From the IMG/VR virus record IMGVR_UViG_3300026078_000063, positions 1 to 34,825 of that record: a stretch of DNA of 34,825 nt; one strand, written 5' to 3'. Within the stretch, counting starts at the first letter, position 1, and every line of letters starts with the position of its first letter. This stretch comes from a virus. Shown one piece after another: positions 23,062 through 29,978 of this stretch. The position numbers and the translations under genes were made by a program. The notes beneath the pieces are model-generated. The model ran no database searches, was not told the origin of the DNA, and worked only from the letters and a program-made list of their open reading frames with translations.

Positions 23062-24560
23062 TGGATGCGTCACTTCCTAATGTCCGCATGCCCTTGATCG
23101 ATGCGCAGGGGTGCATGACGTCTCCGTTTTACCGGTATTTCCAGAACGCGAGTCAGTCAATCGGACCCAGCACGACAACCTTGCAGGATGAGATCAACAC
23201 CATAGCGACGATCTTGGGTTCGCCGGACGGCTCGGTGTCGGATATCCCACCGATTGACCTCAATGCATTCCTGCTGAAAACGACGCTCGTCACGGGGCTT
23301 GATTCCGTCTTCGTGTCGGGATCCTTGGCAAATGGTCAAGTAACGGTTTCATTGCTCAACGACAACCCCGTACCTCCATCTCTTTCGTTCTACGGATGCA
23401 CGCAAGGGCAGAGGGGGTGGCAGACATTCTCGCCTAACTTCGTCAATGCATCCGGGGAACTCGACCTCTCCCAGCCAGGAAACTCCAACGCTGGCACTCT
23501 CCAAGCTGTCACAGTGGATGCGTACGGCCGTATCACTGGCACGCGCGCCGCGACGATCACGGGGACAGCTGGGCGCGTCACGGTCGCCAACGGAGACGCC
23601 TCTGCGGGCCTCCCGACCCTTGATCTTGCCACGGTTGCGGATGCCGGCGGCGGCGCACTGTTGCGCTTCGTGCGAGACGCGTGGGGACGCATCAGTGGAA
23701 CCAGCGCGGCAACAACCACTGATCTGACCGAAGGCAGCAACCTCTACTTCACTGCCGCTCGTGTGCTGGCATCGGTCCTCACGGGTCTGTCCACTGCCAC
23801 GAATGCCGTCATCACGGCGACCGATACTGTGCTATCCGCGCTCGGCAAACTTCAGGCGCAGATCACCGGCAATGCAGCCATCCCTGCGGGCTACATCGAT
23901 GGCCTGAAGATGGTGTGGAACAGCGCGACCTCAATCAGCGTGACAAGCGGCACCTGCTACATCCAAGCGTCAAGTGCGGTCATTTCGTTTCCGTCGCTGC
24001 TGACGCTATCTGGACTTAGCCTGAGCGCATCGACTTGGTATCACTTGTATGGATATTTGAACTCTGGTACGCCAGCGATTGAGCTTGTGACGACTGCTCC
24101 GGCAGCAGCATATAGCGGAACGGCTCGTTCGAAGACTGGCGACACGTCCCGTCGATATTTGGGAAGCATACTTACCGACTCAAGCGGTAATATTTACAAT
24201 TTCATCCATTCAAATGGGTCAATAACCTATCTTCAGGCCACAACAGCTGCATTGCCTTTTCGTGTTCTTTCTGGAGGATCAGCAACATCGTCCACTTCTG
24301 TTTCATTATCGGGAATTGTTCCTGTTACAGCAGCAATATCCTTAGTTAAGGTATCAAATACTGCGGTAACTGGGAATATTATTATTCAGTCAATTACAGG
24401 ATTTACCACAGGTGTTGGAACTGTACCTGCTACTACTTCCGGACTAATTTACGTGGTTAATTTTTCTATACCATCTCCATCACAAGCTATTGCATATATG
24501 AATGGAGCCGCCGGTGGAAACACAACCTTTGATGTAATGGGATATATCTACGAGCGGTGA
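23061..24560 (+). CDS. second tail fibre/receptor-binding protein
   Basis: This 499-aa protein starts at a TGATG overlap; a GTG at 23034 in the same frame is the alternative. N-terminal PLIDAQGCMTSPFYRYFQN is an attachment motif seen in many tail proteins. The middle has repeated beta segments, including VTVDAYGRITGTRAATITG and FVRDAWGRISGTSAATTTDL, then TEGSNLYFTAARV. The C-terminal part (about residues 365-499, bases 24150-24560) is much richer in A and T than the rest. It uses Ile, Ser and Asn codons ending in A or T, suggesting a horizontally acquired receptor-binding tip. A chaperone-like gene follows. Confidence 0.83.
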   Translation: MDASLPNVRMPLIDAQGCMTSPFYRYFQNASQSIGPSTTTLQDEINTIATILGSPDGSVSDIPPIDLNAFLLKTTLVTGLDSVFVSGSLANGQVTVSLLNDNPVPPSLSFYGCTQGQRGWQTFSPNFVNASGELDLSQPGNSNAGTLQAVTVDAYGRITGTRAATITGTAGRVTVANGDASAGLPTLDLATVADAGGGALLRFVRDAWGRISGTSAATTTDLTEGSNLYFTAARVLASVLTGLSTATNAVITATDTVLSALGKLQAQITGNAAIPAGYIDGLKMVWNSATSISVTSGTCYIQASSAVISFPSLLTLSGLSLSASTWYHLYGYLNSGTPAIELVTTAPAAAYSGTARSKTGDTSRRYLGSILTDSSGNIYNFIHSNGSITYLQATTAALPFRVLSGGSATSSTSVSLSGIVPVTAAISLVKVSNTAVTGNIIIQSITGFTTGVGTVPATTSGLIYVVNFSIPSPSQAIAYMNGAAGGNTTFDVMGYIYER

Positions 24561-24562
24561 CC

Positions 24563-24853
24563 ATGTACGCCATCACCACCACCAGTTATCGCACCATCGC
24601 CGATGTCTCCGATGTTCAAGCGGGTGAATCCGTCGTTGATGCCATCCCGTCATCGTTGCTTGCCACGCTGGAAGCTGCCGATCAGCGCCGACAGCGCGAC
24701 GCCATGCTATCGGCCTGCGACTGGACGCAGAGCGCCGACTCGCCGCTGGACGCCACCAAGAAGGCCGCATGGGCGTCCTACCGTACGGCGCTGCGCAACC
24801 TGCCACAACAGGCAGGCTTTCCAGATTCCATCATTTGGCCCATGACACCATGA
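24563..24853 (+). CDS. tail fibre assembly chaperone (Phage_tail_APC-like)
   Basis: This 96-aa protein probably helps fold or trimerise the upstream fibre. Its C-terminal half has RRQRDAMLSACDWTQSADSP, KAAWASYRTALRNLP and FPDSIIWP, the signature of the phage tail assembly chaperone domain. The first 40 residues are variable. A GTG at 24557 would overlap the fibre stop; I prefer the ATG at 24563 with the upstream GAGCGGTGA. It sits directly after the fibre, as is usual. Confidence 0.82.
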   Translation: MYAITTTSYRTIADVSDVQAGESVVDAIPSSLLATLEAADQRRQRDAMLSACDWTQSADSPLDATKKAAWASYRTALRNLPQQAGFPDSIIWPMTP

Positions 24854-25125
24854 CCGAAGCCACGCACCGACTCCGAGATTCCGTGCGCGTCGTTGCCGAA
24901 GTGCTGGCTTCGGCATCCATCGTATGGTTGGGGCACACCGTCACCACACAGACCACAGCGATCGCGCTGTTGGCCCAACAGGTGACGCAACTGCAGACAT
25001 CCCTGGTCAGCATGCCGGAAATTTCCCGCGAGCTGGCTCAAGTGCAGGTGGAGCAAAGCGAACACGAACGCCGCATCACGCGGCTGGAAGACGGCAGTAC
25101 AAAGGCGCAGAGGTGGACTCGATGA
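24850..25125 (+). CDS. membrane-anchored coiled-coil protein, lysis cassette
   Basis: This 91-aa protein begins at an ATGA overlap. It has a moderately hydrophobic helix at about 13-45 (VVAEVLASASIVWLGHTV), then a coiled coil (LAQQVTQLQTSL; ISRELAQVQVEQSEHERRI). It lies just before the holin. It could be a holin partner or antiholin, or a small virion protein. No conserved catalytic motif is seen. Confidence 0.6.
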   Translation: MTEATHRLRDSVRVVAEVLASASIVWLGHTVTTQTTAIALLAQQVTQLQTSLVSMPEISRELAQVQVEQSEHERRITRLEDGSTKAQRWTR

Positions 25126-25343
25126 AGCTCATTCCTAATTGGAAACAGGCCTACAAGTTGTTTTCTGCGCAGGCCCATGCGTTTCAGGCGGCGATTGTCG
25201 GTACGTGGCTGTCGCTTCCCGATAGCATGCGCGCTTACGTCCCCGCAAAATGGGTTGTCGTCGCCGTTGGCATTGCCGGCGTTCTCGGCCTTGCAGGCCG
25301 ACTCATCGACCAGAGCAAATCCGATGCCTCGAATCAGCTCTGA
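25122..25343 (+). CDS. holin
   Basis: This 73-aa protein likely forms the membrane holes that release the endolysin. It opens MKLIPNWKQAYKLFSAQAHAF, a pattern common to small holins of many proteobacterial phages. A hydrophobic segment lies near 22-33 and a clear membrane helix at about 45-62 (WVVVAVGIAGVLGLAGRL). The charged tail is short. It overlaps the upstream gene by ATGA and the endolysin gene by 20 bases, so levels of the two are linked. Confidence 0.82.
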   Translation: MKLIPNWKQAYKLFSAQAHAFQAAIVGTWLSLPDSMRAYVPAKWVVVAVGIAGVLGLAGRLIDQSKSDASNQL

Positions 25344-25809
25344 CCAAGCCGGTGGTGTGAACCGCTGCGCCTTCCTCGATGCCATCGCTTACAGCGAGAT
25401 AGGGCCGGCACTGCTCGCGGTTTCGGATGACGGCTACAACGTGATGGTGGGTTCCACTTCGCAACAACCGTACCTGTTCGATGGTTATGCCACGCATCCG
25501 AACGTCTACAGCGCACGATTCAACTCGACAGCCGCGGGGCGCTATCAACTGCTTTACCGCTACTGGATCGCATACAAGGAACTTTTGGGCCTCGCGGACT
25601 TCTCGCCCGAGTCTCAGGATAGAATCGCCATGCAGCAGATCAAGGAATCGAACGCAATCCCATTGATCGATGCAGGAAAATTCGTTGATGCCGTCGCAGC
25701 CGTAGCGCACCTGTGGGCCAGTCTTCCCGGATCTCCGTACGGACAACACACTCAATCCATGTCCGACCTGGAAACGGCCTACACGCGCTCAGGAGGTTCC
25801 CTATGTTGA
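25324..25809 (+). CDS. endolysin, lambda R-type lytic transglycosylase
   Basis: This 161-aa enzyme cleaves peptidoglycan between the sugars without hydrolysis. It matches lambda R (158 aa) along its length: FLDAIAYSE with Glu25 at the place of lambda Glu19; GYNVMVGS; YATHPNVY; STAAGRYQLLYRYW; FSPESQDRIAMQQIKE; LWASLPGSPYGQ. No signal peptide is present, so release needs the holin. The start at 25324 lies inside the holin gene. I prefer it because earlier in-frame codons read through the holin membrane helix. Confidence 0.94.
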   Translation: MPRISSDQAGGVNRCAFLDAIAYSEIGPALLAVSDDGYNVMVGSTSQQPYLFDGYATHPNVYSARFNSTAAGRYQLLYRYWIAYKELLGLADFSPESQDRIAMQQIKESNAIPLIDAGKFVDAVAAVAHLWASLPGSPYGQHTQSMSDLETAYTRSGGSLC

Positions 25810-26141
25810 CGTCATTAGCTGCATTCCTCGCCAACCTAGGGTCCAAGATATGGGCATGGATTGTCCTGATCGGAGGATCCTTGCTCGTTATCGTCTCGCT
25901 AGGAGCCTACGAGCGGCGCAAGGGCGAGTCCAAGGTCACGCAGCAGGTACAGGTCGAACAGGCCCAAGAAGTCGCGCAGGCGGCCCAGCAGCAAGCCAAA
26001 GTCGTGGAGGTGTCCAGTGAAACTCAGGTTCAGGTATCGCAACTCCCTCCCGCTCCGCCGCAGCCGGTGGTTACTCCTGCTGCTCCTGGCACTGCCGTGC
26101 AGCAGCTGCAAGACAACTGGAACGATCCCAACGGTAGTTAA
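25803..26141 (+). CDS. i-spanin (Rz-like)
   Basis: This 112-aa inner-membrane protein has one N-terminal membrane helix at about 14-35 (SKIWAWIVLIGGSLLVIVSL). A Gln-, Val- and Glu-rich periplasmic coiled coil follows, then a proline-rich end. A strong ribosome site (AGGAGG) precedes the ATG. It would pair with the lipoprotein encoded in the overlapping frame to fuse inner and outer membranes. It overlaps the endolysin gene by seven bases. Confidence 0.85.
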   Translation: MLTSLAAFLANLGSKIWAWIVLIGGSLLVIVSLGAYERRKGESKVTQQVQVEQAQEVAQAAQQQAKVVEVSSETQVQVSQLPPAPPQPVVTPAAPGTAVQQLQDNWNDPNGS

Positions 26142-26292
26142 GGTCAACCCATGCACGGGCTGGAAACCGATCTACGTTCATAAGGGCGACGTGCTGACAG
26201 ATGCAACGGCTAAGGCCATTTTGTCGCACGATGAGACTGGGGTGGCGCTACGGTGTTGGAATGCGCCGAATCGGTCAGCTCGTCTGGAATGA
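26017..26292 (+). CDS. o-spanin lipoprotein (Rz1-like) with C-terminal extension
   Basis: This 91-aa protein begins with GTG, preceded by GGAGGTG, inside the i-spanin gene in another frame. It has a basic start, a long hydrophobic stretch (WLLLLLLALPCSSC) and a lipobox, so it should be exported and lipidated at a cysteine (position 28 or 31). This nested arrangement is that of lambda Rz/Rz1. Unusually, it runs 151 bases past the i-spanin stop. There it encodes WKPIYVHKGDVLTDATAKAI and HDETGVALRCW, a module I recall from small phage lipoproteins of the lysis region. It is the last rightward gene. Confidence 0.83.
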   Translation: MKLRFRYRNSLPLRRSRWLLLLLLALPCSSCKTTGTIPTVVKVNPCTGWKPIYVHKGDVLTDATAKAILSHDETGVALRCWNAPNRSARLE

Positions 26293-26347
26293 GCCAAGCG
26301 CTCATGCCATCGCCTCCTCGTAGGCCTTGGTGATGCGGTGGAACTGC
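26293..26347. other. convergent operon junction
   Basis: The two operons meet here. A small inverted repeat (ATGAGC-N5-GCTCAT, 26289-26305) is present without a T-run, so no convincing terminator is visible. On the minus strand, a 17-codon frame (26355-26302) and a 31-codon frame (26305-26210) overlap each other by ATGA and continue the leftward chain. The second runs antisense into the o-spanin gene. Both are too short to call as genes. Confidence 0.4.
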
Positions 26348-26524
26348 TCAGCCATTGCGCCGCTCCTCCGCATTCAGTTTGTCGGCGTGAATCTGCGCAT
26401 CTGCTGGCGACTTGAACCAGATGATTCGGCCGCTTGGATCACGCGCCAGGTCTTGTTGGATGCCACGCTGCCGACGAACGACGAGGGTGGTATGCGGGCC
26501 GCTCGACTCTACCTGCCACATCAT
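26348..26524 (-). CDS. small hypothetical protein
   Basis: This 58-aa protein is the last confident gene of the leftward operon. It starts at an ATGA overlap (26524) with the gene before it. The sequence MMWQVESSGPHTTLVVRR followed by GRIIWFKSPADAQIHADKLN looks like a small beta-beta-alpha fold. The charged C-terminus is short. The family is not recognised; small single-domain proteins of this kind are common in phage accessory operons. Confidence 0.62.
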   Translation of the reverse strand: MMWQVESSGPHTTLVVRRQRGIQQDLARDPSGRIIWFKSPADAQIHADKLNAEERRNG

Positions 26525-26865
26525 TCCCCATCCTCCACGACCAGGCGCACGCGCTTGCCCTCGAACAGAGATGGAGGCGGCGCATCTAGATAGACCACCA
26601 GGCCAAGCAGGCGGCCTCCCGGCGCTCCTTCGATCAGCCTTCGAAGTTCGTCTCGCTCGGCAATAACTGCCTGCGCCAGTCTGGGCAAGTCGGCGAGGTT
26701 ATGTCGGCCATTGCCACACATGCTTTTCAACGCGGACGCCACGCCGCGCAGCAGTTCTGACTGTCGCTCGATCAGCCGCGATTGTTCCTCGGCTTCGCAC
26801 TCGAGCGCGGCAAACTGCGCCTCGCGGCAATCGCAGGCGTGGTGATGAGTGGTGCACTCAGACAT
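26521..26865 (-). CDS. hypothetical protein with Cys/His N-terminus
   Basis: This 114-aa protein opens MSECTTHHHACDCREAQF, a Cys/His cluster able to bind metal that I recall in small phage accessory proteins. A helix-rich stretch follows (ECEAEEQSRLIERQSELL), able to form a coiled coil. It then has a second helix (LAQAVIAERDELRRLIEG) and a beta-rich end. It overlaps both neighbours. The function is unknown. Confidence 0.68.
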   Translation of the reverse strand: MSECTTHHHACDCREAQFAALECEAEEQSRLIERQSELLRGVASALKSMCGNGRHNLADLPRLAQAVIAERDELRRLIEGAPGGRLLGLVVYLDAPPPSLFEGKRVRLVVEDGE

Positions 26866-27244
26866 TGCCGTACTCCTCCGTCATGGCGTCGTCGATGATC
26901 TCTCGGAAGTAACCGATGACGTTGCCGACAGAGATGAAGTCTTCCCCACAGACTATCGCAGTAACGTTGTCGTCCATCCACTCAATGCGCTCCGCATCCC
27001 TTGCGTCCTGCTCGATTTGGGCGGCGTGGGTGCGAAACCAATTGACCAGTGCGACGACGAATTCAGCATTTTCAATGCCGTCCATGTTCGGGTGCCGATC
27101 GTGGTCAATCCTTGGAACGAGAAAGGGTCGCCCTCTATCGGCCATGATTCGACGCCATGAACAGCTCGTATGCAGCTCAACGCGTCCAGGCGTTGCAAGA
27201 TCAGCAAGCCGCTCAACCTCCCGCAGGTCATCAATCATGCTCAT
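26858..27244 (-). CDS. hypothetical phage accessory protein
   Basis: This 128-aa protein starts with ATG at 27244, overlapping the upstream stop. The opening (MIDDLREVERLADLATPGRVEL) and the later ENAEFVVALVNWFRTHAAQI form a pattern common in phage accessory proteins of the Ead/Ea22 kind: a region with A-T-P-G, then D/N-A-x-F-V. The C-terminus has acidic loops (DDNVTAIVCGEDFISVGN). No catalytic motif is recognised. Confidence 0.68.
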   Translation of the reverse strand: MSMIDDLREVERLADLATPGRVELHTSCSWRRIMADRGRPFLVPRIDHDRHPNMDGIENAEFVVALVNWFRTHAAQIEQDARDAERIEWMDDNVTAIVCGEDFISVGNVIGYFREIIDDAMTEEYGNV

Positions 27245-27438
27245 GGCAAAATCCCTACTCGGCGCAGATTGTCTGCCGGAAAGCCACACTTTGGCAGCAA
27301 ATAAGTCAAACCAGACACGAGTTTTAACTCGTAATCCCCGGAATAACCTCTAACAGTCATTACGTGGTCGGGATTAATCCAAATGTTTTCATTGCCCGAA
27401 CCTTCGAAACACTTGACCAGGATTTGCACAAGTTTCAT
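27241..27438 (-). CDS. small hypothetical protein
   Basis: This 65-aa protein is bounded by ATGA overlaps on both sides. It reads MKLVQILVKCFEGSGNENIW, then INPDHVMTVRGYSG and a beta-rich rest (YELKLVSGLTYLLP). The pattern of a strand, a loop and INPD-x-V resembles small phage proteins that fold as beta barrels. The function is unknown. Confidence 0.65.
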   Translation of the reverse strand: MKLVQILVKCFEGSGNENIWINPDHVMTVRGYSGDYELKLVSGLTYLLPKCGFPADNLRRVGILP

Positions 27439-27710
27439 TTCGCGTCCCCTATGGCGGCGGCGAGTTTGTTGGCCAACTCCTTGTCATTAATTCCCATAAC
27501 CTTTCGATTGACTGGAAGGATGCGTAGAAGCTCAATTACCTCCCGCACCTTCTCCACCATCTGCGCGTGGGCGGTGAGGTGGGCGTCGATGGCATTCTCA
27601 ACGATCCGCTCGAACGCACCGCTATACATCACAACAGTGCCGTTGCGATAAAGCCCCTCGTGGATCGCTTTAGCAACAGCCTTTTTCTGCTCCAACGTCA
27701 TCGCGCTCAT
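27435..27710 (-). CDS. hypothetical protein
   Basis: This 91-aa, almost fully helical protein starts with ATG at 27710 at an ATGA overlap. An upstream in-frame Met lies inside the previous gene. Segments include LEQKKAVAKAIHEGLYRNG, AFERIVENAIDAHLTAHAQM and VEKVREVIELLRILPVN. No DNA-binding or membrane motif is evident. The family is not recognised. Confidence 0.65.
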   Translation of the reverse strand: MSAMTLEQKKAVAKAIHEGLYRNGTVVMYSGAFERIVENAIDAHLTAHAQMVEKVREVIELLRILPVNRKVMGINDKELANKLAAAIGDAK

Positions 27711-28264
27711 TTCGTCACCTCGGGCGCGGCGGCGAGCATGGCTTGGTAAATTGCAACGCAATCAACATCCGAAAGCGCAGGCGCGCCGTACCAAGGGTCT
27801 CCCTGCGCGCATTCATGTTTAGAAGTTCCCACATCCATCATCGCATCGGTCGGCTCAACCGGCACTAGCTTCCACCCATTCGGCACAGCTGCACGGTGCG
27901 CGGCGAAGGATTCGAGGGCGGCGTGCATGGTTCCGGCGTATGGCTTTTGTCGCCCATGTTCAAAAAACACGTTCAACGCGCGCTCCACATCCTCATCCGT
28001 CACCTTCACCGCTTCCCGCTCGCGCTGTTTACCCCAAAACGCGTGAGTGGATACATCGATTGAAGGCTCACGCTCGCGCATCATCTGCGCGGCTTGTCGT
28101 GCTTCCAGAAGCTCGTCAAATAGGGCAGCGACTAGATTGTCACCGGCTAGATCACGCCAGACTTCGCCATAGAGTAATACTTCTAAGCTGCCGTTCGCTT
28201 TCTTACGAACGGTGTATTTTCCATCCACTAAGCTAATCTGCTCCCCCGTGTATTTGTCAGTCAT
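27707..28264 (-). CDS. hypothetical phage protein
   Basis: This 185-aa protein has a short beta-rich N-terminus (YTGEQISLVDGKYTVRKKAN), a helical middle, and the C-terminal motif PNGWKLVPVEPTDAMMDVG, ending IYQAMLAAAPE. I recall this C-terminal module (W-K-L-V-P-V-E-P-T-x-x-M, then Y-x-A-M-x-A-A-x-P) from many phage early proteins, where it is shuffled onto different N-terminal parts. The function is unknown. Confidence 0.72.
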   Translation of the reverse strand: MTDKYTGEQISLVDGKYTVRKKANGSLEVLLYGEVWRDLAGDNLVAALFDELLEARQAAQMMREREPSIDVSTHAFWGKQREREAVKVTDEDVERALNVFFEHGRQKPYAGTMHAALESFAAHRAAVPNGWKLVPVEPTDAMMDVGTSKHECAQGDPWYGAPALSDVDCVAIYQAMLAAAPEVTK

Positions 28265-28267
28265 GGG

Positions 28268-28432
28268 TCAGTCCTTCAGAAATTCGTCGGTGCGCACACC
28301 GGCTTGGCTTTCCAGAAGTTCGGCCGAGTTACTTGTCACGATGGCATAGTGATGAGGATGGACGTTCTCCGCCAGCCACACAATAAGCGGCGCAGAGGCC
28401 AGTTCAAATGCTTGACGTTGCTCGTTAGTCAT
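28268..28432 (-). CDS. small hypothetical protein
   Basis: This 54-aa protein overlaps the upstream gene by eight bases and ends three bases before the next start. The sequence runs MTNEQRQAFELASAPLIVWL, then ENVHPHHYAIVTSNSAELLE and VRTDEFLKD. The helix followed by a strand with HPHHYAIVTS resembles small accessory proteins that occur in many phages. No function is known. Confidence 0.65.
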   Translation of the reverse strand: MTNEQRQAFELASAPLIVWLAENVHPHHYAIVTSNSAELLESQAGVRTDEFLKD

Positions 28433-28613
28433 GACCTTTCTCCAGTTCGTCGCGGTAGCGCATGCCCTGTTGGAATGCGCACCAAGCTACATGAGCTTCA
28501 AAATCGGTATACGTGTTCTTTTGCTTCGACCATTCTGGCCATTCGCACATACCAAGGTAGAAATCTAGCGAATACCACTTCTCAAACGCCTCGCGGTGGT
28601 CTTGGGTGGTCAT
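28425..28613 (-). CDS. small hypothetical protein
   Basis: This 62-aa protein opens MTTQDHREAFEKWYSLDFYL and continues with an aromatic-rich part (CEWPEWSKQKNTYTDFEAHV) and AWCAFQQGMRYRDEL. The F-E-x-W-Y...A-W-x-A-F-x-x-G pattern is frequent in phage accessory proteins. It starts at an ATGA overlap. The function is unknown. Confidence 0.68.
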   Translation of the reverse strand: MTTQDHREAFEKWYSLDFYLGMCEWPEWSKQKNTYTDFEAHVAWCAFQQGMRYRDELEKGHD

Positions 28614-28783
28614 GTGGTTTCCTTCGGATGCTTAGGAAGTTTTGCCCATTCTTTCAGGCTCAAAACGAAAGGTACGCAGTGCGGGCGTTTTACCATCACG
28701 TAGCCGCCTGACGTAACCATGTGAACGATTTTCCCGTGCTCGTCATATGCCGGTCGTGTATCCACACGCTCGAAAGACTTCAT
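28610..28783 (-). CDS. small hypothetical protein
   Basis: This 57-aa protein is taken from the ATG at 28783 because a strong ribosome site (GGAGAAGG) lies just upstream. Longer frames reach back into the previous gene. It reads MKSFERVDTRPAYDEHGKIV, then VTSGGYVMVKRPHCVPFVLS. It has one or two strands and a short helix. The family is not recognised. Confidence 0.62.
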   Translation of the reverse strand: MKSFERVDTRPAYDEHGKIVHMVTSGGYVMVKRPHCVPFVLSLKEWAKLPKHPKETT

Positions 28784-28820
28784 ACCTTCTCCAACCTGGA
28801 TACGCCGGGGCTTAATGGTT

Positions 28821-29162
28821 TCAAAGTTCGCCAATAAACCAACCGTTGCCGTCCCATAAATACCGGTATGCTTCATCTCCATGTAGATGGGCCTCGGAAA
28901 CATCAGGCAGAGTTTCGCCAAAAGTAGGTTTAACATCTTCCCACTCCTCGCCATCACGTCCAAAAAATGGTTCGCATTTGCTGATTTCTGGAGAGATGCT
29001 AAGAAGATCGCCAAGATCTATTAGCTTGTCGATTTTCTGCTGATCAGAATAGTTCTCTTGAAGCACCTTCAGCGCATACGAAGGATAGCCATCGCAATGC
29101 ACGTAAATGCATCCACAAGAACCATTGGAAAGTTTTGCTGCAATCTGCCATCTGGTGCTCAT
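28821..29162 (-). CDS. conserved phage hypothetical protein
   Basis: This 113-aa protein begins MSTRWQIAAKLSNGSCGCIYVHCDGYPSYALKVL in two blocks (STRWQIAAKLSNGSCG, then IYVHCDGYPSYA). I recall the S-T-R...I-Y-x-H-x-D-G-Y-P pattern from a widespread family of uncharacterised phage proteins. The central part refers to a short helix (QQKIDKLIDLGDLLSI) and the end is acidic and aromatic. The gene is more A/T-rich than the average here. A GGGGATAG ribosome site precedes it. Confidence 0.73.
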   Translation of the reverse strand: MSTRWQIAAKLSNGSCGCIYVHCDGYPSYALKVLQENYSDQQKIDKLIDLGDLLSISPEISKCEPFFGRDGEEWEDVKPTFGETLPDVSEAHLHGDEAYRYLWDGNGWFIGEL

Positions 29163-29203
29163 GTCTATCCCCGGTATCGTTTAATGGTGGAGGTGGCCGG
29201 TGG

Positions 29204-29644
29204 TTACACGCCATTTCTTGATCCGCGAAGTTTTCGCATTCCAGCTTTTGACCTTTCCCTAGCGCAAGTTATGCAGACCCGATGATTTCCTCGTATGATC
29301 TTAGTGTTTGATTCCGTAAACTCATGCCCATGAGGACAGTGTGTTTTCGATAACTGATTGCCAATTCTTCCCTTTCTTGAGCAATCGATCATATTTTCCT
29401 TTTGTGTTCCAACAAAGAGGTGATCAGGATTTACACACGACGGAGTGTCACATTTGTGGCAAACATTCATGCCTGCAGGTATTTTTGATTTGAAAGCCTC
29501 ATATGAAACACGATGAGCTGATCTTTTATAGCGCCTCTGGTTGGCTAGGCCATATCCATTTTCATTACATGAAAGAAGCCAGATCCAACAGCCGGATTCA
29601 GTAACAGGCACGCTATTATGTTCTATGTATTCTTTTGCCAGCAT
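29204..29644 (-). CDS. HNH homing-type endonuclease, copy 3
   Basis: This 146-aa nuclease has GCWIWLLSCNENGYG, AHRVSYEAFKSKIPAG and CHKCDTPSCVNPDHLFVG, the treble-clef HNH core with metal-binding Cys and His residues. CPHGHEF and CITCARERSK near the C-terminus form a second Cys/His cluster. It closely resembles the HNH gene at 33602. The ATG at 29644 has AAGGAG ten bases upstream; an ATG at 29671 is possible. Its A/T-rich codons differ from neighbours, suggesting recent arrival as a free-standing mobile gene. It follows the inverted-repeat segment at 29682-29780. Confidence 0.87.
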   Translation of the reverse strand: MLAKEYIEHNSVPVTESGCWIWLLSCNENGYGLANQRRYKRSAHRVSYEAFKSKIPAGMNVCHKCDTPSCVNPDHLFVGTQKENMIDCSRKGRIGNQLSKTHCPHGHEFTESNTKIIRGNHRVCITCARERSKAGMRKLRGSRNGV

Positions 29645-29681
29645 GGGTAATAACTCCTTCTTGATTCGCATTCACCACCAT

Positions 29682-29758
29682 ACACAAAGCAAGCCGGATC
29701 AGCCTACCGTTCTGACTCGATATGAACGCGTCCAACACGCGCCCGGCTTGCTTTGTGT
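29682..29758. repeat. 16-bp perfect inverted repeat with structured loop
   Basis: The arm ACACAAAGCAAGCCGG (29682-29697) is repeated exactly inverted at 29743-29758, with 45 bases between. The loop contains a smaller hairpin (CGCGT-N5-ACGCG). A second 7-bp hairpin (29759-29780, GCGCTCT...AGAGCGC) abuts the right arm. No gene covers 29645-29786. It may be a structured leader or an element end linked to the HNH gene. Confidence 0.7.
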
Positions 29759-29786
29759 GCGCTCTGTTGACCGAGAGCGCGGCGGG

Positions 29787-29978
29787 TTATGCGGCCATCA
29801 CCTGCGGCAGATCCGGGTATTCGCCCCACTTCCTCCGCAGCACGCTCCAGCTCGTATCCGTGTCGCCACAGCAGTTGCGCATCGCGTACCTGCACAAGCG
29901 TCCGTCCTTCCACACTTCGCGCCTTCCGGTGGCCTGGTTGTCGTACACGCCATCGGGCCAGAAGTCGGTTTGGGTCAT
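29787..29978 (-). CDS. small hypothetical protein
   Basis: This 63-aa protein starts at an ATGA overlap (29978). It has MTQTDFWPDGVYDNQATGRR, then LCRYAMRNCCGDTDTSWSVL and WGEYPDLPQV. It has three cysteines and several tryptophans but no clear metal site. The family is not recognised. Downstream lies the non-coding inverted-repeat segment, so this may be the end of one transcription block. Confidence 0.62.
   Translation of the reverse strand: MTQTDFWPDGVYDNQATGRREVWKDGRLCRYAMRNCCGDTDTSWSVLRRKWGEYPDLPQVMAA

Noticed and set aside
26210-26305. 31-codon minus-strand frame antisense to the o-spanin
   Set aside because: It is short, without a family, and overlaps a well-supported gene; only its ATGA junction favours it.
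29743-29780. Possible tRNA in the structured segment
   Set aside because: The stems do not form a cloverleaf with an anticodon arm, and no TTC-loop motif or CCA end is present.
29704-29913. 69-aa minus-strand frame across the inverted repeat
   Set aside because: It lies mostly in the shadow of the 29787-29978 gene, has no ribosome site, and is low-complexity Arg/Ala/Gly.
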